A stretch of 64,000 bases of DNA, taken from contig JAEEIA010000094.1 in assembly GCA_016281125.1 (NCBI GenBank), positions 1-64,000 on the forward strand. The letters are read 5' to 3'. Below, piece after piece: positions 16,049 to 25,373 of this stretch (position 1 is the first letter of the stretch; each line of letters starts with the position of its first letter). Position numbers and translations under genes: made by a program. The notes beneath the pieces were generated by a model that was not told the origin of the DNA, ran no database searches, and worked only from the letters and a program-made list of their open reading frames with translations. The DNA is from Oscillospiraceae bacterium (GTDB lineage Bacteria; Bacillota; Clostridia; Oscillospirales; Ruminococcaceae).

Positions 16049-17887
16049 ATGAAAAGACTGAAAGCCAAAGGAAAAAGACTGCTGGCACTGACGATGAGCG
16101 TTGTTTCGGCGATTTCAACTGCGGCAATGCTGCCTGCACTGCCGTCATCGGCAGCCAAGCTGCTGTACGCGGACTTTGAAACCACAAACGACAGCTTCAC
16201 CGGCAGAGGCGGCGCAGAGGTGCAATGGACATCTGACCAGCACAACACCACAAACTGTGCACTGTTTGTCAGTAACCGCACGGATAAATGGAACGGCGCC
16301 AGCCGCGATGTGTCAACTTTGATGAATGCAGGCCAAACCTACACCGTTTCGGCGGCTGTGTATCAGGAAACCGGTTCGCCGGTTGAGATGAAATTCTCGA
16401 TGCAGTGCTCGGTCGGCGGATCGGCCAAGTATGTTGATATTGCTGTTGCGACGGTCGAAAGCGGCGAATGGGGCAAGCTGGAGAATACCGCATTCACGGT
16501 TCCGGACGGCGCAACCGATATGAGCATCTACGTTGAAACAACCGAATCCCTCTGCGATTTCTACATTGATTCTGTTGGCGTGTACGGTTCCCCCGCATCG
16601 GTCAAAAAGGGCGATGCCAACGGCGACCTTTCTGTCGATGTTGCGGACGCCGTCAGCCTGGCGAAATATCTTTCCGGTGAATCGGAAGAGATTGAGGAAG
16701 GCGCAGATATGGACGGCAACCAGGTTATCAATGCCGTTGACCTGTCCCTGCTGAAAAACTTTATACTGTTCCCGCCTGCACCGCCTCCGACCGAAATCAG
16801 CGGCGACTGGGACAACTATCAGGAAAAGGCAACCGGCAATGATCTGAAGGCACTTCAGGGCAGTCTGCTCCGCCTCGGCAACACCGCCCGCATCCGCGAG
16901 AAGATCTCGAAGGCGCAGAAGGGCGAAAAGGTGACAATCGGCTATATCGGCGGCTCGATTACAGAGGGCGGTTCCTCCAGCTCGCCGGACAAGAGCTTTG
17001 TCAACATTTCCGGCAACTACTTTAAGAATACGTTCGGCACCGGCAATAATGTGTCGTTTGTCAACGCCGGCCTTGCAGGCACGTCTTCGGTCGTCGGCAA
17101 TATGCGTGTGGATAATGATATTTTCTCTAAGGGCTGCGAGATTATCTTCATTGAGTTTGCGGTCAATGACCAGGGCAGCGAACGGTTCCAGAAATCCTAT
17201 GAGGCGCTTGTCAAGAAATGCCTCATGCAGGAGAATGAACCCGCCGTCGTTCTGATTACACTCTGCCAGAAGGGCTACGATACCAATGAGGACTGGATGG
17301 CAAAGGTCGGTGAAAACTATGACCTTCCGGTGATCAGCGGCAGAAACGCGCTCCGGAGCGGCAGCGTCAACTGGGATTCCCAGTACGGCAGCGGCGATAA
17401 TATCCATCCTGGCAACGGCGGCCACCAGATGATCGCAGACTGGATCGGCTACTATTACCGTCAGGCACTCCGCAGCGAGAACGCCAGCGATGAATACACG
17501 ATTCCGTCCAAGGAGGTCTACGGCGCCGAGTATGCGAACAACCACCTGGTTGATTTCAGCAAGCTCCAGAACTTCAATGCAGGTTCCTGGACCCGCGGCA
17601 ACGACGGCAGCTACAATTACAGCAAGAACGGCAATACCCCGATGACCTTCACGATTGAGGGTAAGGGTATCCTGCTGCTGTTCAAGTCGAATTCCAGCGG
17701 CATGGGCGCTGTCAATGTTTCCGCGAACGGCAAGACCAACAAGGTTTCGTCGAATCTCCAGTGGACATGGGGCGGCAAGGACGGCGATGTCGGCTACTAT
17801 CAGCCGAATTCCGAAAAAATGGAGATTTCCATTTCCAGTGCGGATAACGGCACCTTTGTGCTGTACGGTATCGCTGTGATTGAGTAA
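16049..17887 (+). CDS. Secreted esterase: CBM-like, internal dockerin, SGNH hydrolase
   Basis: A 612-residue cellulosomal protein. Signal peptide about 1-36; a beta-sandwich carbohydrate-binding module resembling CBM4/9/22 at 38-180; a complete type I dockerin at 187-240 (repeats GDANGDLSVD and ADMDGNQVIN) placed in the middle rather than at an end; a Pro-rich linker; then an SGNH hydrolase from about 295 to 485 with GGSITEG (Ser303), FAVND (Asn373) and a DNIHPGNGGH block; and a C-terminal beta-rich domain of about 110 residues. It probably deacylates hemicellulose while bound to the cellulosome. GGGAGG precedes the ATG at 16049. Confidence 0.87.
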   Translation: MKRLKAKGKRLLALTMSVVSAISTAAMLPALPSSAAKLLYADFETTNDSFTGRGGAEVQWTSDQHNTTNCALFVSNRTDKWNGASRDVSTLMNAGQTYTVSAAVYQETGSPVEMKFSMQCSVGGSAKYVDIAVATVESGEWGKLENTAFTVPDGATDMSIYVETTESLCDFYIDSVGVYGSPASVKKGDANGDLSVDVADAVSLAKYLSGESEEIEEGADMDGNQVINAVDLSLLKNFILFPPAPPPTEISGDWDNYQEKATGNDLKALQGSLLRLGNTARIREKISKAQKGEKVTIGYIGGSITEGGSSSSPDKSFVNISGNYFKNTFGTGNNVSFVNAGLAGTSSVVGNMRVDNDIFSKGCEIIFIEFAVNDQGSERFQKSYEALVKKCLMQENEPAVVLITLCQKGYDTNEDWMAKVGENYDLPVISGRNALRSGSVNWDSQYGSGDNIHPGNGGHQMIADWIGYYYRQALRSENASDEYTIPSKEVYGAEYANNHLVDFSKLQNFNAGSWTRGNDGSYNYSKNGNTPMTFTIEGKGILLLFKSNSSGMGAVNVSANGKTNKVSSNLQWTWGGKDGDVGYYQPNSEKMEISISSADNGTFVLYGIAVIE

Positions 17888-17912
17888 TCCGGTATTTTCC
17901 TGTGCGGAAGCA

Positions 17913-17941
17913 TTGACAAAACCGCGTAAATCTGTTAAACT
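17913..17941 (+). promoter_or_regulatory. Promoter of the second esterase
   Basis: TTGACA (17913-17918), 17-bp spacer, TAAACT (17936-17941); it separates the two adjacent esterase genes. Confidence 0.7.
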
Positions 17942-17999
17942 GTACTCATGCAGCTGATGCTGTGTGAGTACAGTTTTTATATGCAGGAGGGCATACCAA

Positions 18000-19208
18000 A
18001 TGAAGAAAACAATACTGAAAAAACAGACTGCGCTGGCGGCTGCCGGGCTTGTGATGCTGGCTGCGATGCCGGTTGTTCCGGCTGCTGCGGCAGACGCACC
18101 GTCTGTGCTGATTCTCGGGGACAGTATCTCCGCAGGCGACGGTCTGGCAGAGGGCGAATACGGCTACTATGACTATATCGCAGACTGCACCGGCGGCAAT
18201 CTGACGAATCTTGCCGTTTCCGGTATGACAACCGGTGATGTCATCTCTGTGATTGACAACGCTGCCAACAAGGATACGATTGCGGATGCGGAAATCATCT
18301 GCATCAGTGCAGGCGGCAATGATCTGATGCAGCCCGCGAAAGCCTATTTTGAAACCAAGGCCAATGAGGGCGAAAATCTCATTGATACGGCAAAGCGCAT
18401 TGCGAAGGAAGGCGATTCGACGACCATTATCACCGAATTGACCCGCGCACTCAGGACGCCGCGGAATACGGCAGTTGCCAATTATTCGGTGATCGTTGAG
18501 AAAATCCGCGCGCTGAATCCGGATGCACAGATCGTGTTCCAGACAACGTATAATCCGTTTGAAATGCCGCAGGAGGAATTGAAAGCCAGCGGGTATTCCG
18601 AGGATACGCTGAAAAAGTACAATACGCTGATGACCTATGTCAACAGTAATGAGCAGCAGCTGAACAAAGCGATGGCAGCTTTGACTGAAAAGGATTCTGC
18701 CGTGAAGGTCGCGGACGTTTCCGCAGCATTTGCCGGAAACGGCTGGCTGTATGACCGCATTCTGGAAAAGGACGTTCACCCGACACCGCTCGGACATGCG
18801 CTGATTGCAGCGACCGTTATGGATCAGCTGAACGGCATCAATGCGAAATCTGCCCGCATGGGACAGACCGTGGAGAATCTGAAATATGCGGTCTACATGC
18901 AGATTCCCGCAGATGACAAGAACTGCATCGGGAAATATGCGCTGGATGTGAAGCACCTGACCGGTGATTTCGACAATAACGGCGAGGTGAGTGTCGAGGA
19001 TGCGCAGAATGTTCTGAAAATCTATACGGCGGGCGTATCCGGCAAGCCGATTCCGGAGGCTGTGACGGCGCTTCAGTTTGTGACCGGCAATGTCAACGGG
19101 GACAAGGAGCTTTCCGTGGACGATGCACAGTATATTCTGATTTACTATGTGCGTCACAAGGTATCCGGCCAGGATATCACCTGGGACGATGTTCTGAAGA
19201 AAAAGTAA
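18000..19208 (+). CDS. Secreted GDSL-type esterase with C-terminal dockerin
   Basis: A 402-residue protein. Signal peptide about 1-31, then a GDSL/SGNH domain beginning LILGDSISAGDG (Ser42), with SAGGND (Asn107) and DVHPTPLGH supplying the Asp-His pair at about 265. A type I dockerin fills the last 80 residues with two calcium loops, GDFDNNGEV and GNVNGDKEL, separated by an unusually long linker that includes an Ala/Thr/Pro stretch. The enzyme should be recruited to a cohesin and act on acyl esters; the substrate is unknown. AGGAGG lies just upstream of the ATG at 18000. Confidence 0.88.
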   Translation: MKKTILKKQTALAAAGLVMLAAMPVVPAAAADAPSVLILGDSISAGDGLAEGEYGYYDYIADCTGGNLTNLAVSGMTTGDVISVIDNAANKDTIADAEIICISAGGNDLMQPAKAYFETKANEGENLIDTAKRIAKEGDSTTIITELTRALRTPRNTAVANYSVIVEKIRALNPDAQIVFQTTYNPFEMPQEELKASGYSEDTLKKYNTLMTYVNSNEQQLNKAMAALTEKDSAVKVADVSAAFAGNGWLYDRILEKDVHPTPLGHALIAATVMDQLNGINAKSARMGQTVENLKYAVYMQIPADDKNCIGKYALDVKHLTGDFDNNGEVSVEDAQNVLKIYTAGVSGKPIPEAVTALQFVTGNVNGDKELSVDDAQYILIYYVRHKVSGQDITWDDVLKKK

Positions 19209-19229
19209 TCCAGAATCACAGATTGCAGC

Positions 19230-19266
19230 AGCGGATGCGCTTTTCGGGCGGCATCCGCTGTTTGTT
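19230..19266 (+). terminator. Intrinsic terminator
   Basis: AGCGGATGC (19230-19238) pairs with 19251-19259 and is followed by GTTTGTT. Confidence 0.75.
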
Positions 19267-19301
19267 ATGAAACAAAAAAATGCGCTTTTTCTCTCGTTTC
19301 A

Positions 19302-19330
19302 TTGACATTTTCGTTTCAGTGTGATATAAT
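19302..19330 (+). promoter_or_regulatory. Promoter of the leader ORF-mgtE unit
   Basis: TTGACA (19302-19307), 17-bp spacer, TATAAT (19325-19330); transcription should start near 19337, giving a leader of about 240 nt before mgtE. Confidence 0.85.
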
Positions 19331-19363
19331 ATGGACAGATTATGAATTCCGGAGGTGAAAAAA

Positions 19364-19462
19364 GTGGCAAACGGCGATTGTAGCGGGTCAGACGGACGAT
19401 TACGGAATTGTTGTATGACAAGAAAAAAAGCCGGTATCTGTTTGCCGCTTTCTTTTTTGTGA
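19364..19462 (+). CDS. Candidate Cys-rich leader peptide ahead of mgtE
   Basis: A 32-codon ORF starting at GTG with an excellent GGAGGTG site seven bases upstream. It encodes four Cys (positions 6, 16, 17, 26) and a basic middle. Its 3' end runs straight through a terminator-like hairpin and T run (19427-19458), the arrangement of leader-peptide attenuators. Ribosome stalling or completion could decide whether transcription reaches the Mg2+ transporter gene. Function and translation are inference. Confidence 0.45.
   Translation: MANGDCSGSDGRLRNCCMTRKKAGICLPLSFL
19427..19458 (+). terminator. Attenuator-like hairpin inside the leader ORF
   Basis: AAAGC-GG (19427-19434, one bulged C) pairs with CCGCTTT (19445-19451), followed by C and six T. 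It lies between the promoter and the mgtE start. A second hairpin, CCCGTG/CACGGG (19477-19482 with 19499-19504) followed by TTTATT, lies downstream. Confidence 0.55.
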
Positions 19463-19579
19463 TATAATCATTTCTGCCCGTGCTGTCCTTTTGTGCAACA
19501 CGGGTTTATTATGCCCATTTGTCCCTCACGCCAGTTTTACGGGGCTTTGCTCCGATCAAATGAAACGGAGGACGAACCA

Positions 19580-21007
19580 ATGGAAAACAAGGATATGCTT
19601 CAAATGGCGGAAACTGCCGCCATGAAGCCAGATTACAGTGCGGAGATTGCCGCGATCATCCGGAGCAGCGATGCCCCGAAAACCATCATGAACAAGCTCG
19701 AGGACTATCACGGCAGCGATATCGCCAATGTGGTCGGCACGCTTTCCACGCAGGAGCGAAAGCGCTTTTACCGCGTTTGCTCGGCGGATGCGGTTGCAGA
19801 GGTCTTTGAGTTCCTCGATGAGGAAGAAGCAGGCACGTACCTCAATGAAATGGATATCCGTAAGGCCGCGGCGATTGTGTCAAAGCTGGACACGGATACT
19901 GCTGTGGAGATTCTGCGCAGCATCAACAAGGAGAAGCGCTCGCTGATTATTTCCATGCTCTCATCTGACGTCAAAAAGGAAATCCGGCTGATTGCCTCCT
20001 TTGACGAGGACGAAATCGGCAGCCGCATGACCACGAACTGTATCATCATTCACGAGGATATGACGATCAAGCAGGCGATGAACGAGCTGATCCGTCAGGC
20101 TGAGGAAAATGATAATATTGCGACGCTTTTTGTCGTGGACGATGATGACGAATTCTGCGGTGCGGTCGATCTCAAGGATCTGATCACTGCGCGGAGCAGC
20201 CGTCCGCTTGAGGAACTGATTGCAGCATCGTTTCCGTATGTTTACGCGAACGAGCAGACTGCGGACTGTATCGAAAAGCTGAAGGATTATTCCGAAAATA
20301 TCATTCCGGTGCTGGATGACGCGAACAAGCTGCTCGGTGTCATTACCGCACAGAATATCATCGAAGCAGTTGACGATGAGATGGGCGAGGACTATGCGCG
20401 TTTTGCAGGTCTGACCGCAGAGGAGGATCTCAACGAAACATTGCTCCAGAGCATGAAAAAGCGGATGCCGTGGCTGCTTGTTCTGCTGGGGCTTGGCATT
20501 GTGGTTTCGACGGTTGTCGGCGTATTTGAAAAGGTTGTGGCACAGCTGACGCTCATCATGGCGTTTCAGTCGCTGATTCTGGACATGGCAGGTAATGTCG
20601 GCACACAGTCGCTGGCGGTCACAATCCGCGTGCTGACCGATGAGAACTTGAGTGCGGCGCAGAAATGCCGCTTAGTTTACAAGGAAATGCGCGTCGGACT
20701 GTTCAACGGACTGATGCTCGGATCTATTTCCTTTTTGCTGATCGGGCTGTATATCATGCTGATCAAGCATAAGACGCTTGTCTTTGCGTTTTCGGTATCA
20801 GGCTGTATCGGGCTTTCACTGGTGCTGGCGATGCTGGTTTCCAGCGCAGTCGGTACGCTGATTCCGCTGTTCTTCAAGAAGATCAAGGTCGATCCGGCTG
20901 TTGCGTCCGGGCCGCTGATTACGACGGTGAATGACCTTGTGGCTGTTGTGGCATATTACGGTCTTAGCTGGCTGTTCCTGCTGAATATGCTGCATCTGGA
21001 CGCGTAA
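19580..21007 (+). CDS. mgtE: Magnesium transporter MgtE
   Basis: A 475-residue MgtE-type Mg2+ channel. An N-terminal helical domain (about 35-140) precedes two CBS domains (about 145-270), the cytoplasmic Mg2+ sensors that gate the pore, and five membrane helices occupy about 295-475. Landmarks include the DMAGNVGTQSLAV block, the conserved pore region, and the C-terminal TTVNDLVAVVAYYG helix. CGGAGG precedes ATG 19580; the frame is open further upstream to 19493 but without a start signal. No M-box sequence is recognised; control may instead be by the leader ORF and hairpins just upstream. Confidence 0.95.
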   Translation: MENKDMLQMAETAAMKPDYSAEIAAIIRSSDAPKTIMNKLEDYHGSDIANVVGTLSTQERKRFYRVCSADAVAEVFEFLDEEEAGTYLNEMDIRKAAAIVSKLDTDTAVEILRSINKEKRSLIISMLSSDVKKEIRLIASFDEDEIGSRMTTNCIIIHEDMTIKQAMNELIRQAEENDNIATLFVVDDDDEFCGAVDLKDLITARSSRPLEELIAASFPYVYANEQTADCIEKLKDYSENIIPVLDDANKLLGVITAQNIIEAVDDEMGEDYARFAGLTAEEDLNETLLQSMKKRMPWLLVLLGLGIVVSTVVGVFEKVVAQLTLIMAFQSLILDMAGNVGTQSLAVTIRVLTDENLSAAQKCRLVYKEMRVGLFNGLMLGSISFLLIGLYIMLIKHKTLVFAFSVSGCIGLSLVLAMLVSSAVGTLIPLFFKKIKVDPAVASGPLITTVNDLVAVVAYYGLSWLFLLNMLHLDA

Positions 21008-21044
21008 TCAGGAAAGCTGTTTAGCAGATGAAATATATATAAAG

Positions 21045-21072
21045 AATCCCAGTCGGTTGGCTGGGATTTTTT
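21045..21072 (+). terminator. Intrinsic terminator after mgtE
   Basis: AATCCCAG (21045-21052) pairs with CTGGGATT (21061-21068) and runs into a T tract. Confidence 0.9.
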
Positions 21073-21105
21073 ATATTGGCATTATGCATCGTGAGAGGTG
21101 GCCGG

Positions 21106-22275
21106 TCAGCGTTCCAGCAGGCAGACGGTTTCGATCCCTGTGGTATGCGGGAACATATCAACAGGCTGGATTTTGGTGACGCGGTAGCCTTCCTTTTTCA
21201 GCAGCATCAGATCGCGTTCCAGCGTTTCGATCTTGCAGGACACATAGACAATCCGATCCGGTTTCAGCTTACCGGCGCTGCGGATAAATGCCGGGCTTGC
21301 ACCCGCGCGCGGCGGATCCATCATCAGAACGTCGCAGTGTGCGCGGTCTGCGGCGAGCTTCTGCATGAACGCGCCTGCATCGTCCTGATAAAAACGGATA
21401 TTAGTCAGACCGTTGCGCTTTGCGTTATAGACCGCATCGCGGACAGCAGCACGGTTTTGCTCCACGCCGGTCACATCCGCGCCCGCCTTTGCTGCAATCA
21501 TGCCGATGGTTCCGGTTCCGCAGTAGGCGTCAATGACCGTCACGCCCTCAGTAATCCGTGCGAATTTGATCGCGCAGGAATAAAGCCGTTCCGTCTGCTG
21601 CGGATTGACCTGATAAAAGGAAGCAGGGGAGATGCGGAAACGGCATCCGCACAGAACATCCTCAATCCTGCCGTTCCCGTACAGTGTGACGCTTCTGGTT
21701 CCGAGCGTCAGCGGGAGTCCGTCCGGACAGATATTCTGGACGATGGTCGTCAGCTCAGGGTGTGTCTTAATCAGCGCTTTGACAAAATTGTTTTTGGACG
21801 GCAGCATGGATGAGGCCGTCACGAGCACCAGCATGATTTCATCGGTTGCCGCGGAGGTGCGGATCAGCGTGTGCCGGAGCAGTCCGGTTCCGGTTCTGAG
21901 ATCATACGGCGCAATCTTCATGTCCCGCATCAGCTTTTTGACGGTCTGCACGATCGGTGCGGCATGGACGTCCTCCAGCATACAGTCATCGACGGTGACC
22001 ATCTTCTGTCCGGTAGACTGATAAATGCCGGAAATAATCTGCCGGTTTTTGTCTGTGCCGTAGATATTCTGCACCTTGTTGCGGTAATGGTACGGCTTTG
22101 CCATGCCGATGATCGGCTGAACTGGCGCAAATTTTGAGAGCATCCGGTCTGCTTTATCCTGCTTGCGGCTGAGCTGCTCCGCATAGGTTTCCTGAAGCTG
22201 ACAGCCGCCGCAGCGTTTGAAGCATTTGCAGATTTTCTCTCCGGACTGCGGGTCAGTGATAATCTGTCTGTGCAT
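21106..22275 (-). CDS. rlmD: 23S rRNA (uracil-5-)-methyltransferase, RlmD/RumA family
   Basis: A 389-residue SAM-dependent methyltransferase of the TrmA/RumA family, which makes m5U in RNA. The N-terminus has a Cys cluster (CKCFKRCGGCQLQ) typical of the [4Fe-4S] site. The Rossmann part carries DAYCGTGTIGM and DVTGVE for SAM binding, MDPPRAG, and VYVSCK, whose Cys is the catalytic nucleophile. The separate N-terminal TRAM domain of longer homologues is absent. It is the last of four genes in the operon, starting four bases after the DUF1667 stop. The exact modified base could be in rRNA or tRNA. Confidence 0.88.
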   Translation of the reverse strand: MHRQIITDPQSGEKICKCFKRCGGCQLQETYAEQLSRKQDKADRMLSKFAPVQPIIGMAKPYHYRNKVQNIYGTDKNRQIISGIYQSTGQKMVTVDDCMLEDVHAAPIVQTVKKLMRDMKIAPYDLRTGTGLLRHTLIRTSAATDEIMLVLVTASSMLPSKNNFVKALIKTHPELTTIVQNICPDGLPLTLGTRSVTLYGNGRIEDVLCGCRFRISPASFYQVNPQQTERLYSCAIKFARITEGVTVIDAYCGTGTIGMIAAKAGADVTGVEQNRAAVRDAVYNAKRNGLTNIRFYQDDAGAFMQKLAADRAHCDVLMMDPPRAGASPAFIRSAGKLKPDRIVYVSCKIETLERDLMLLKKEGYRVTKIQPVDMFPHTTGIETVCLLER

Positions 22276-22278
22276 CGT

Positions 22279-22641
22279 TCAGACGCTTTCCATAGAGCGG
22301 GATGCGACGATATTGACACCGGTGCCGAGGATGTTTTCTACAATGACATCTCCGACCTTGACAGGTGCCTGTATCTGCACGCTGCGCACGGCTTCCATTG
22401 CGTCCATGATCAGATCCAGCGGAATATCATGCTCGGAAATGACCGGCAGAACACGGTGAACGCCGCCCAGAATGCGGACGGTTGTTGTCAGGATGCGCGC
22501 GGGACGGATACATTCGGTTTCTGCATATGCTTTTCCGCGCGGGCAGCTGTTGCCCGTGACAGAGGTCACGGTATCGTTTTCAACGGTCACGGTCAGTCTG
22601 CACCCGACCGGACAGTTGACGCAAATCAGTTCTTTTTCCAT
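22279..22641 (-). CDS. DUF1667 protein, flavoprotein partner
   Basis: A 120-residue protein with the DUF1667 pattern: an N-terminal CVNCPVGC and a later CPRG, giving clustered Cys that could bind a metal or FeS centre, followed by a small alpha/beta region. In many Firmicutes DUF1667 genes follow two FAD-dependent oxidoreductases related to GlpA and GlpB, as here. It is therefore likely a small subunit of an anaerobic glycerol-3-phosphate dehydrogenase-like complex. The gene starts one base past the preceding stop. Confidence 0.85.
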   Translation of the reverse strand: MEKELICVNCPVGCRLTVTVENDTVTSVTGNSCPRGKAYAETECIRPARILTTTVRILGGVHRVLPVISEHDIPLDLIMDAMEAVRSVQIQAPVKVGDVIVENILGTGVNIVASRSMESV

Positions 22642-22642
22642 A

Positions 22643-23899
22643 TTATGCTTCCTCAGCGATCTCGATTGTAATTTGCTCCGTGCAGCCCTCCAGATCCTTG
22701 CGGAGCAGTACGGCCTCTTCCATGACGGAGGGAATCAGCTTGCGCTTTTTCACGGTACGGATAACGCGCTCGCCGGAGCGGATGACCATGGTGCCGCCGT
22801 CCATCGGAGTGCGGACACGGAAATAGACTGTCAGCTTCTCGACCGGCTCCGCAGGATAGAACTGCGACGGAACACAGTAGCTGACCTGATTCCCGTTCAC
22901 GATGCGCAGCGGATCACCTGCGGGCTTTCCGTTTTTCAGATAGGCTGCGGCACCCTCTGCGGCCCGGGCAGCCTGAAGCGAAACATAATCCACCAGGTCA
23001 TGCACATGCAGACCGTTTCCGCATGCGAAAATTCCTTCCGCGCTGGTCATATAGCGATCATCGACAACCGGCCCCTTTGTGGACGGATCCATGCGGATGC
23101 CTGCTTCCTCAGCCAGATGATTCTCCGGAATCAGGCCGCAGGAGAGCAACAGCGTGTCCACCTCAAAATACTGCTCGCTGCCGGGAATCGGGTTCTTGTT
23201 TTCATCGACCTCGACAACCTCAATCTTCTCCAGCCTGTCCTTGCCGAACACTTTTGTAACAGTGTGCGACAGGTAAAGCGGAATCTCAAAATCTTCAAGG
23301 CACTGCTTCATATTGCGTGGCAGGCCGTTGGAATACGGCATGATCTCAGCAACGCCGATGACCTTTGCGCCCTCCAGTGTCATGCGTCTTGCCATAATCA
23401 GTCCGATGTCGCCGGAGCCGAGGATAAACACACGCTTGCCGACCAGATAACCGTCAATGTTCAGGTAGCGCTGCGCCTGACCTGCTGTATAGACGCCGGC
23501 AGGTCTGGTTCCCGTGATATTGATTGCGCCGCGCGGACGCTCATAGCAGCCGACCGCAAGGATAACGGCATCAGCCTGCACCTGCACAGTGCCTTCCTCT
23601 GCGTTGACATATTCCACGATGCGGTCAGCGGTCAGCCTTGTGACCATGGTGTTCAGCAGGATTTTTACGTTTTCTGCCTCTGCCATACGCAGAAAGCGCT
23701 CCGCGTATGCAGGGCCGGAAAGCTGTTCCTTGAAGGTCTGCAAGCCGAATCCGTTGTGGATGCACTGCTCCAGAATGCCGCCCGGTTCCTCATCCTTTTC
23801 AATAACAAGGATATCGGAAATGCCGTTTTTCTTTAATGTGACAGCTGCGGACAGACCTGCGCTGCCGCCGCCGATGATAACTGCCTGTACTCTTTTCAT
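22643..23899 (-). CDS. FAD/NAD(P)-dependent oxidoreductase (GlpB-like partner)
   Basis: A 418-residue flavoprotein of the pyridine nucleotide-disulfide reductase superfamily. GGGSAGLSAAV near residue 10 binds FAD; ILGSGDIGLIMARR near 165 is a second dinucleotide fold; ACGNGLHVHDLVD near 285 is the late FAD motif. No redox-active CxxC is seen. The start overlaps the stop of the upstream GlpA-like gene by four bases (ATGA), so the products are probably made in equal amount and act together. Confidence 0.85.
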   Translation of the reverse strand: MKRVQAVIIGGGSAGLSAAVTLKKNGISDILVIEKDEEPGGILEQCIHNGFGLQTFKEQLSGPAYAERFLRMAEAENVKILLNTMVTRLTADRIVEYVNAEEGTVQVQADAVILAVGCYERPRGAINITGTRPAGVYTAGQAQRYLNIDGYLVGKRVFILGSGDIGLIMARRMTLEGAKVIGVAEIMPYSNGLPRNMKQCLEDFEIPLYLSHTVTKVFGKDRLEKIEVVEVDENKNPIPGSEQYFEVDTLLLSCGLIPENHLAEEAGIRMDPSTKGPVVDDRYMTSAEGIFACGNGLHVHDLVDYVSLQAARAAEGAAAYLKNGKPAGDPLRIVNGNQVSYCVPSQFYPAEPVEKLTVYFRVRTPMDGGTMVIRSGERVIRTVKKRKLIPSVMEEAVLLRKDLEGCTEQITIEIAEEA

Positions 23900-25323
23900 A
23901 CCCGATTTTCACTTTCCAGAATGATAGATTTTTCGCTGTCATAGACAACATCCAGCGGCGAAATGCCGAGTTCTTCTGCAAGAATATGCACGACCTTCGG
24001 CTCGCAGAAGCCGCCCTGACATCTGCCCATGCCCGGACGGACGCGCTTTTTGATGCCTTTGACGGTACGCGCACCGCAGGGACGGCGGATGCAGTCGAGA
24101 ATTTCGCCCTCAGAGATCTGTTCGCAGCGACAGATGATTCTGCCGTAAGCCGGTTCTTTGGCAATCAGCGCATTGCGTTCCTCTGCAGTCATATCAGCAA
24201 GCACAACCGGCTTGCGGCGGGACAGATCAGCGTCCGGATTCTCCGTCAGCGTCAGTGATTCTGCAAGAATCGAAATGATTTTGTCCGCAATGGCAGGGGA
24301 GGATGCGAGTCCCGGCGATTCGATGGAAACTGCATCAATGAAGTGCGGCGCGTCGGCAAGCTCCTCAACGATGAAATCCGAAGAAGTCGTCGTCGGGCGG
24401 ATACCCGCAAAGGTTCGGATAGAACGGTTCAGCGGAATATTATTCAGCGTTTTGCTGATGCTGGCGCGGACATATGCAAGCCCGTCCACGGTGGTGCCGT
24501 TATCGTCGGGATCGTCCAGGAAATCGCTGTTCGGCCCGATCAGTGTGTTGCCGTACACGGTCGGGATTGCGAGGACGCCCTTGCCCTTTTCCTTGGACGG
24601 TACCGGGAAGATGATGTGCCGGATCGGGGAAACGTCCTGATCCAGTACATAGTATTCGCCCTTGCGCGGTGTTGCGTGCCAGTCGGCTTTGGCGACCATG
24701 CTGTGAATCTCCTCTGCATGGACGCCCGCCGCATTGATCACATACCGCGTGCGTAATGTGCCGTTCGGCGTTTTAATCAGGTAGCAGTCGCCGTCTTTGG
24801 TGATGCCCCGGCAAGGCGTATTCAGATGCAGCTCGGTGCCATTCTGACATGCGGATTCCATGCACGCTGTTGCAACCTCCCACGGATAAATGACCGCTGT
24901 CGTATAAAAATCAAGCACCTGTGTGACATTTTCCGAAAGGTTCGGTTCTTCCTTCAATGCCTCGTCACGGGACAGCAGTCGATAGGGAACCCCTCTCGCA
25001 TCTGCGCGGGCAGCAAGAACGCGGAGCTGCTGCTCCTCCTCAGCACCGCAGGCGGCGATATACGCCCCGACAGTTTTGTATGCGCAGAACAGCTGCTTGC
25101 AGATTCCCTCATACTGCTGTGCGCCCTTTACGTTCAGCTCTGCCTTCAGCGTGCCGTCCTCCGGATCGTATCCGACATGGACGATTGCAGAATTGGCCAT
25201 GGTTGCACCCTCTGCGATGTCGTTTTCCTTTTCCAGTACCGCGACCTTTAAGCGGTAGCGGGAGAGCTTCCAGCTCAGCATGGTGCCGGTGATTCCGGCG
25301 CCGATAATCACAATATCATACAT
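23896..25323 (-). CDS. FAD-dependent oxidoreductase with [2Fe-2S] BFD domain (GlpA-like)
   Basis: A 475-residue protein. The N-terminal DAO-type FAD domain begins IVIIGAGITGTMLSWKLSR; the C-terminal domain has CRCEQISEGEILDCIRR and MGRCQGGFC, the four-Cys BFD-like [2Fe-2S] motif. This combination is that of anaerobic glycerol-3-phosphate dehydrogenase A-type proteins, which oxidise glycerol-3-phosphate to dihydroxyacetone phosphate, though related oxidases act on other hydroxy acids. First gene of the operon with a consensus promoter. ATG 25323 is taken as start; a TTG two codons upstream is possible. Confidence 0.87.
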   Translation of the reverse strand: MYDIVIIGAGITGTMLSWKLSRYRLKVAVLEKENDIAEGATMANSAIVHVGYDPEDGTLKAELNVKGAQQYEGICKQLFCAYKTVGAYIAACGAEEEQQLRVLAARADARGVPYRLLSRDEALKEEPNLSENVTQVLDFYTTAVIYPWEVATACMESACQNGTELHLNTPCRGITKDGDCYLIKTPNGTLRTRYVINAAGVHAEEIHSMVAKADWHATPRKGEYYVLDQDVSPIRHIIFPVPSKEKGKGVLAIPTVYGNTLIGPNSDFLDDPDDNGTTVDGLAYVRASISKTLNNIPLNRSIRTFAGIRPTTTSSDFIVEELADAPHFIDAVSIESPGLASSPAIADKIISILAESLTLTENPDADLSRRKPVVLADMTAEERNALIAKEPAYGRIICRCEQISEGEILDCIRRPCGARTVKGIKKRVRPGMGRCQGGFCEPKVVHILAEELGISPLDVVYDSEKSIILESENRV

Positions 25324-25373
25324 ACGCAATTCTCTTTTCGGTTTTATTTGCAGGGTATGGCGTGCATGGTACT

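Noticed and set aside
19337-19579. M-box riboswitch upstream of mgtE
   Set aside because: I could not find the conserved M-box blocks; the leader instead holds a small ORF and simple hairpins. A covariance search would settle it.
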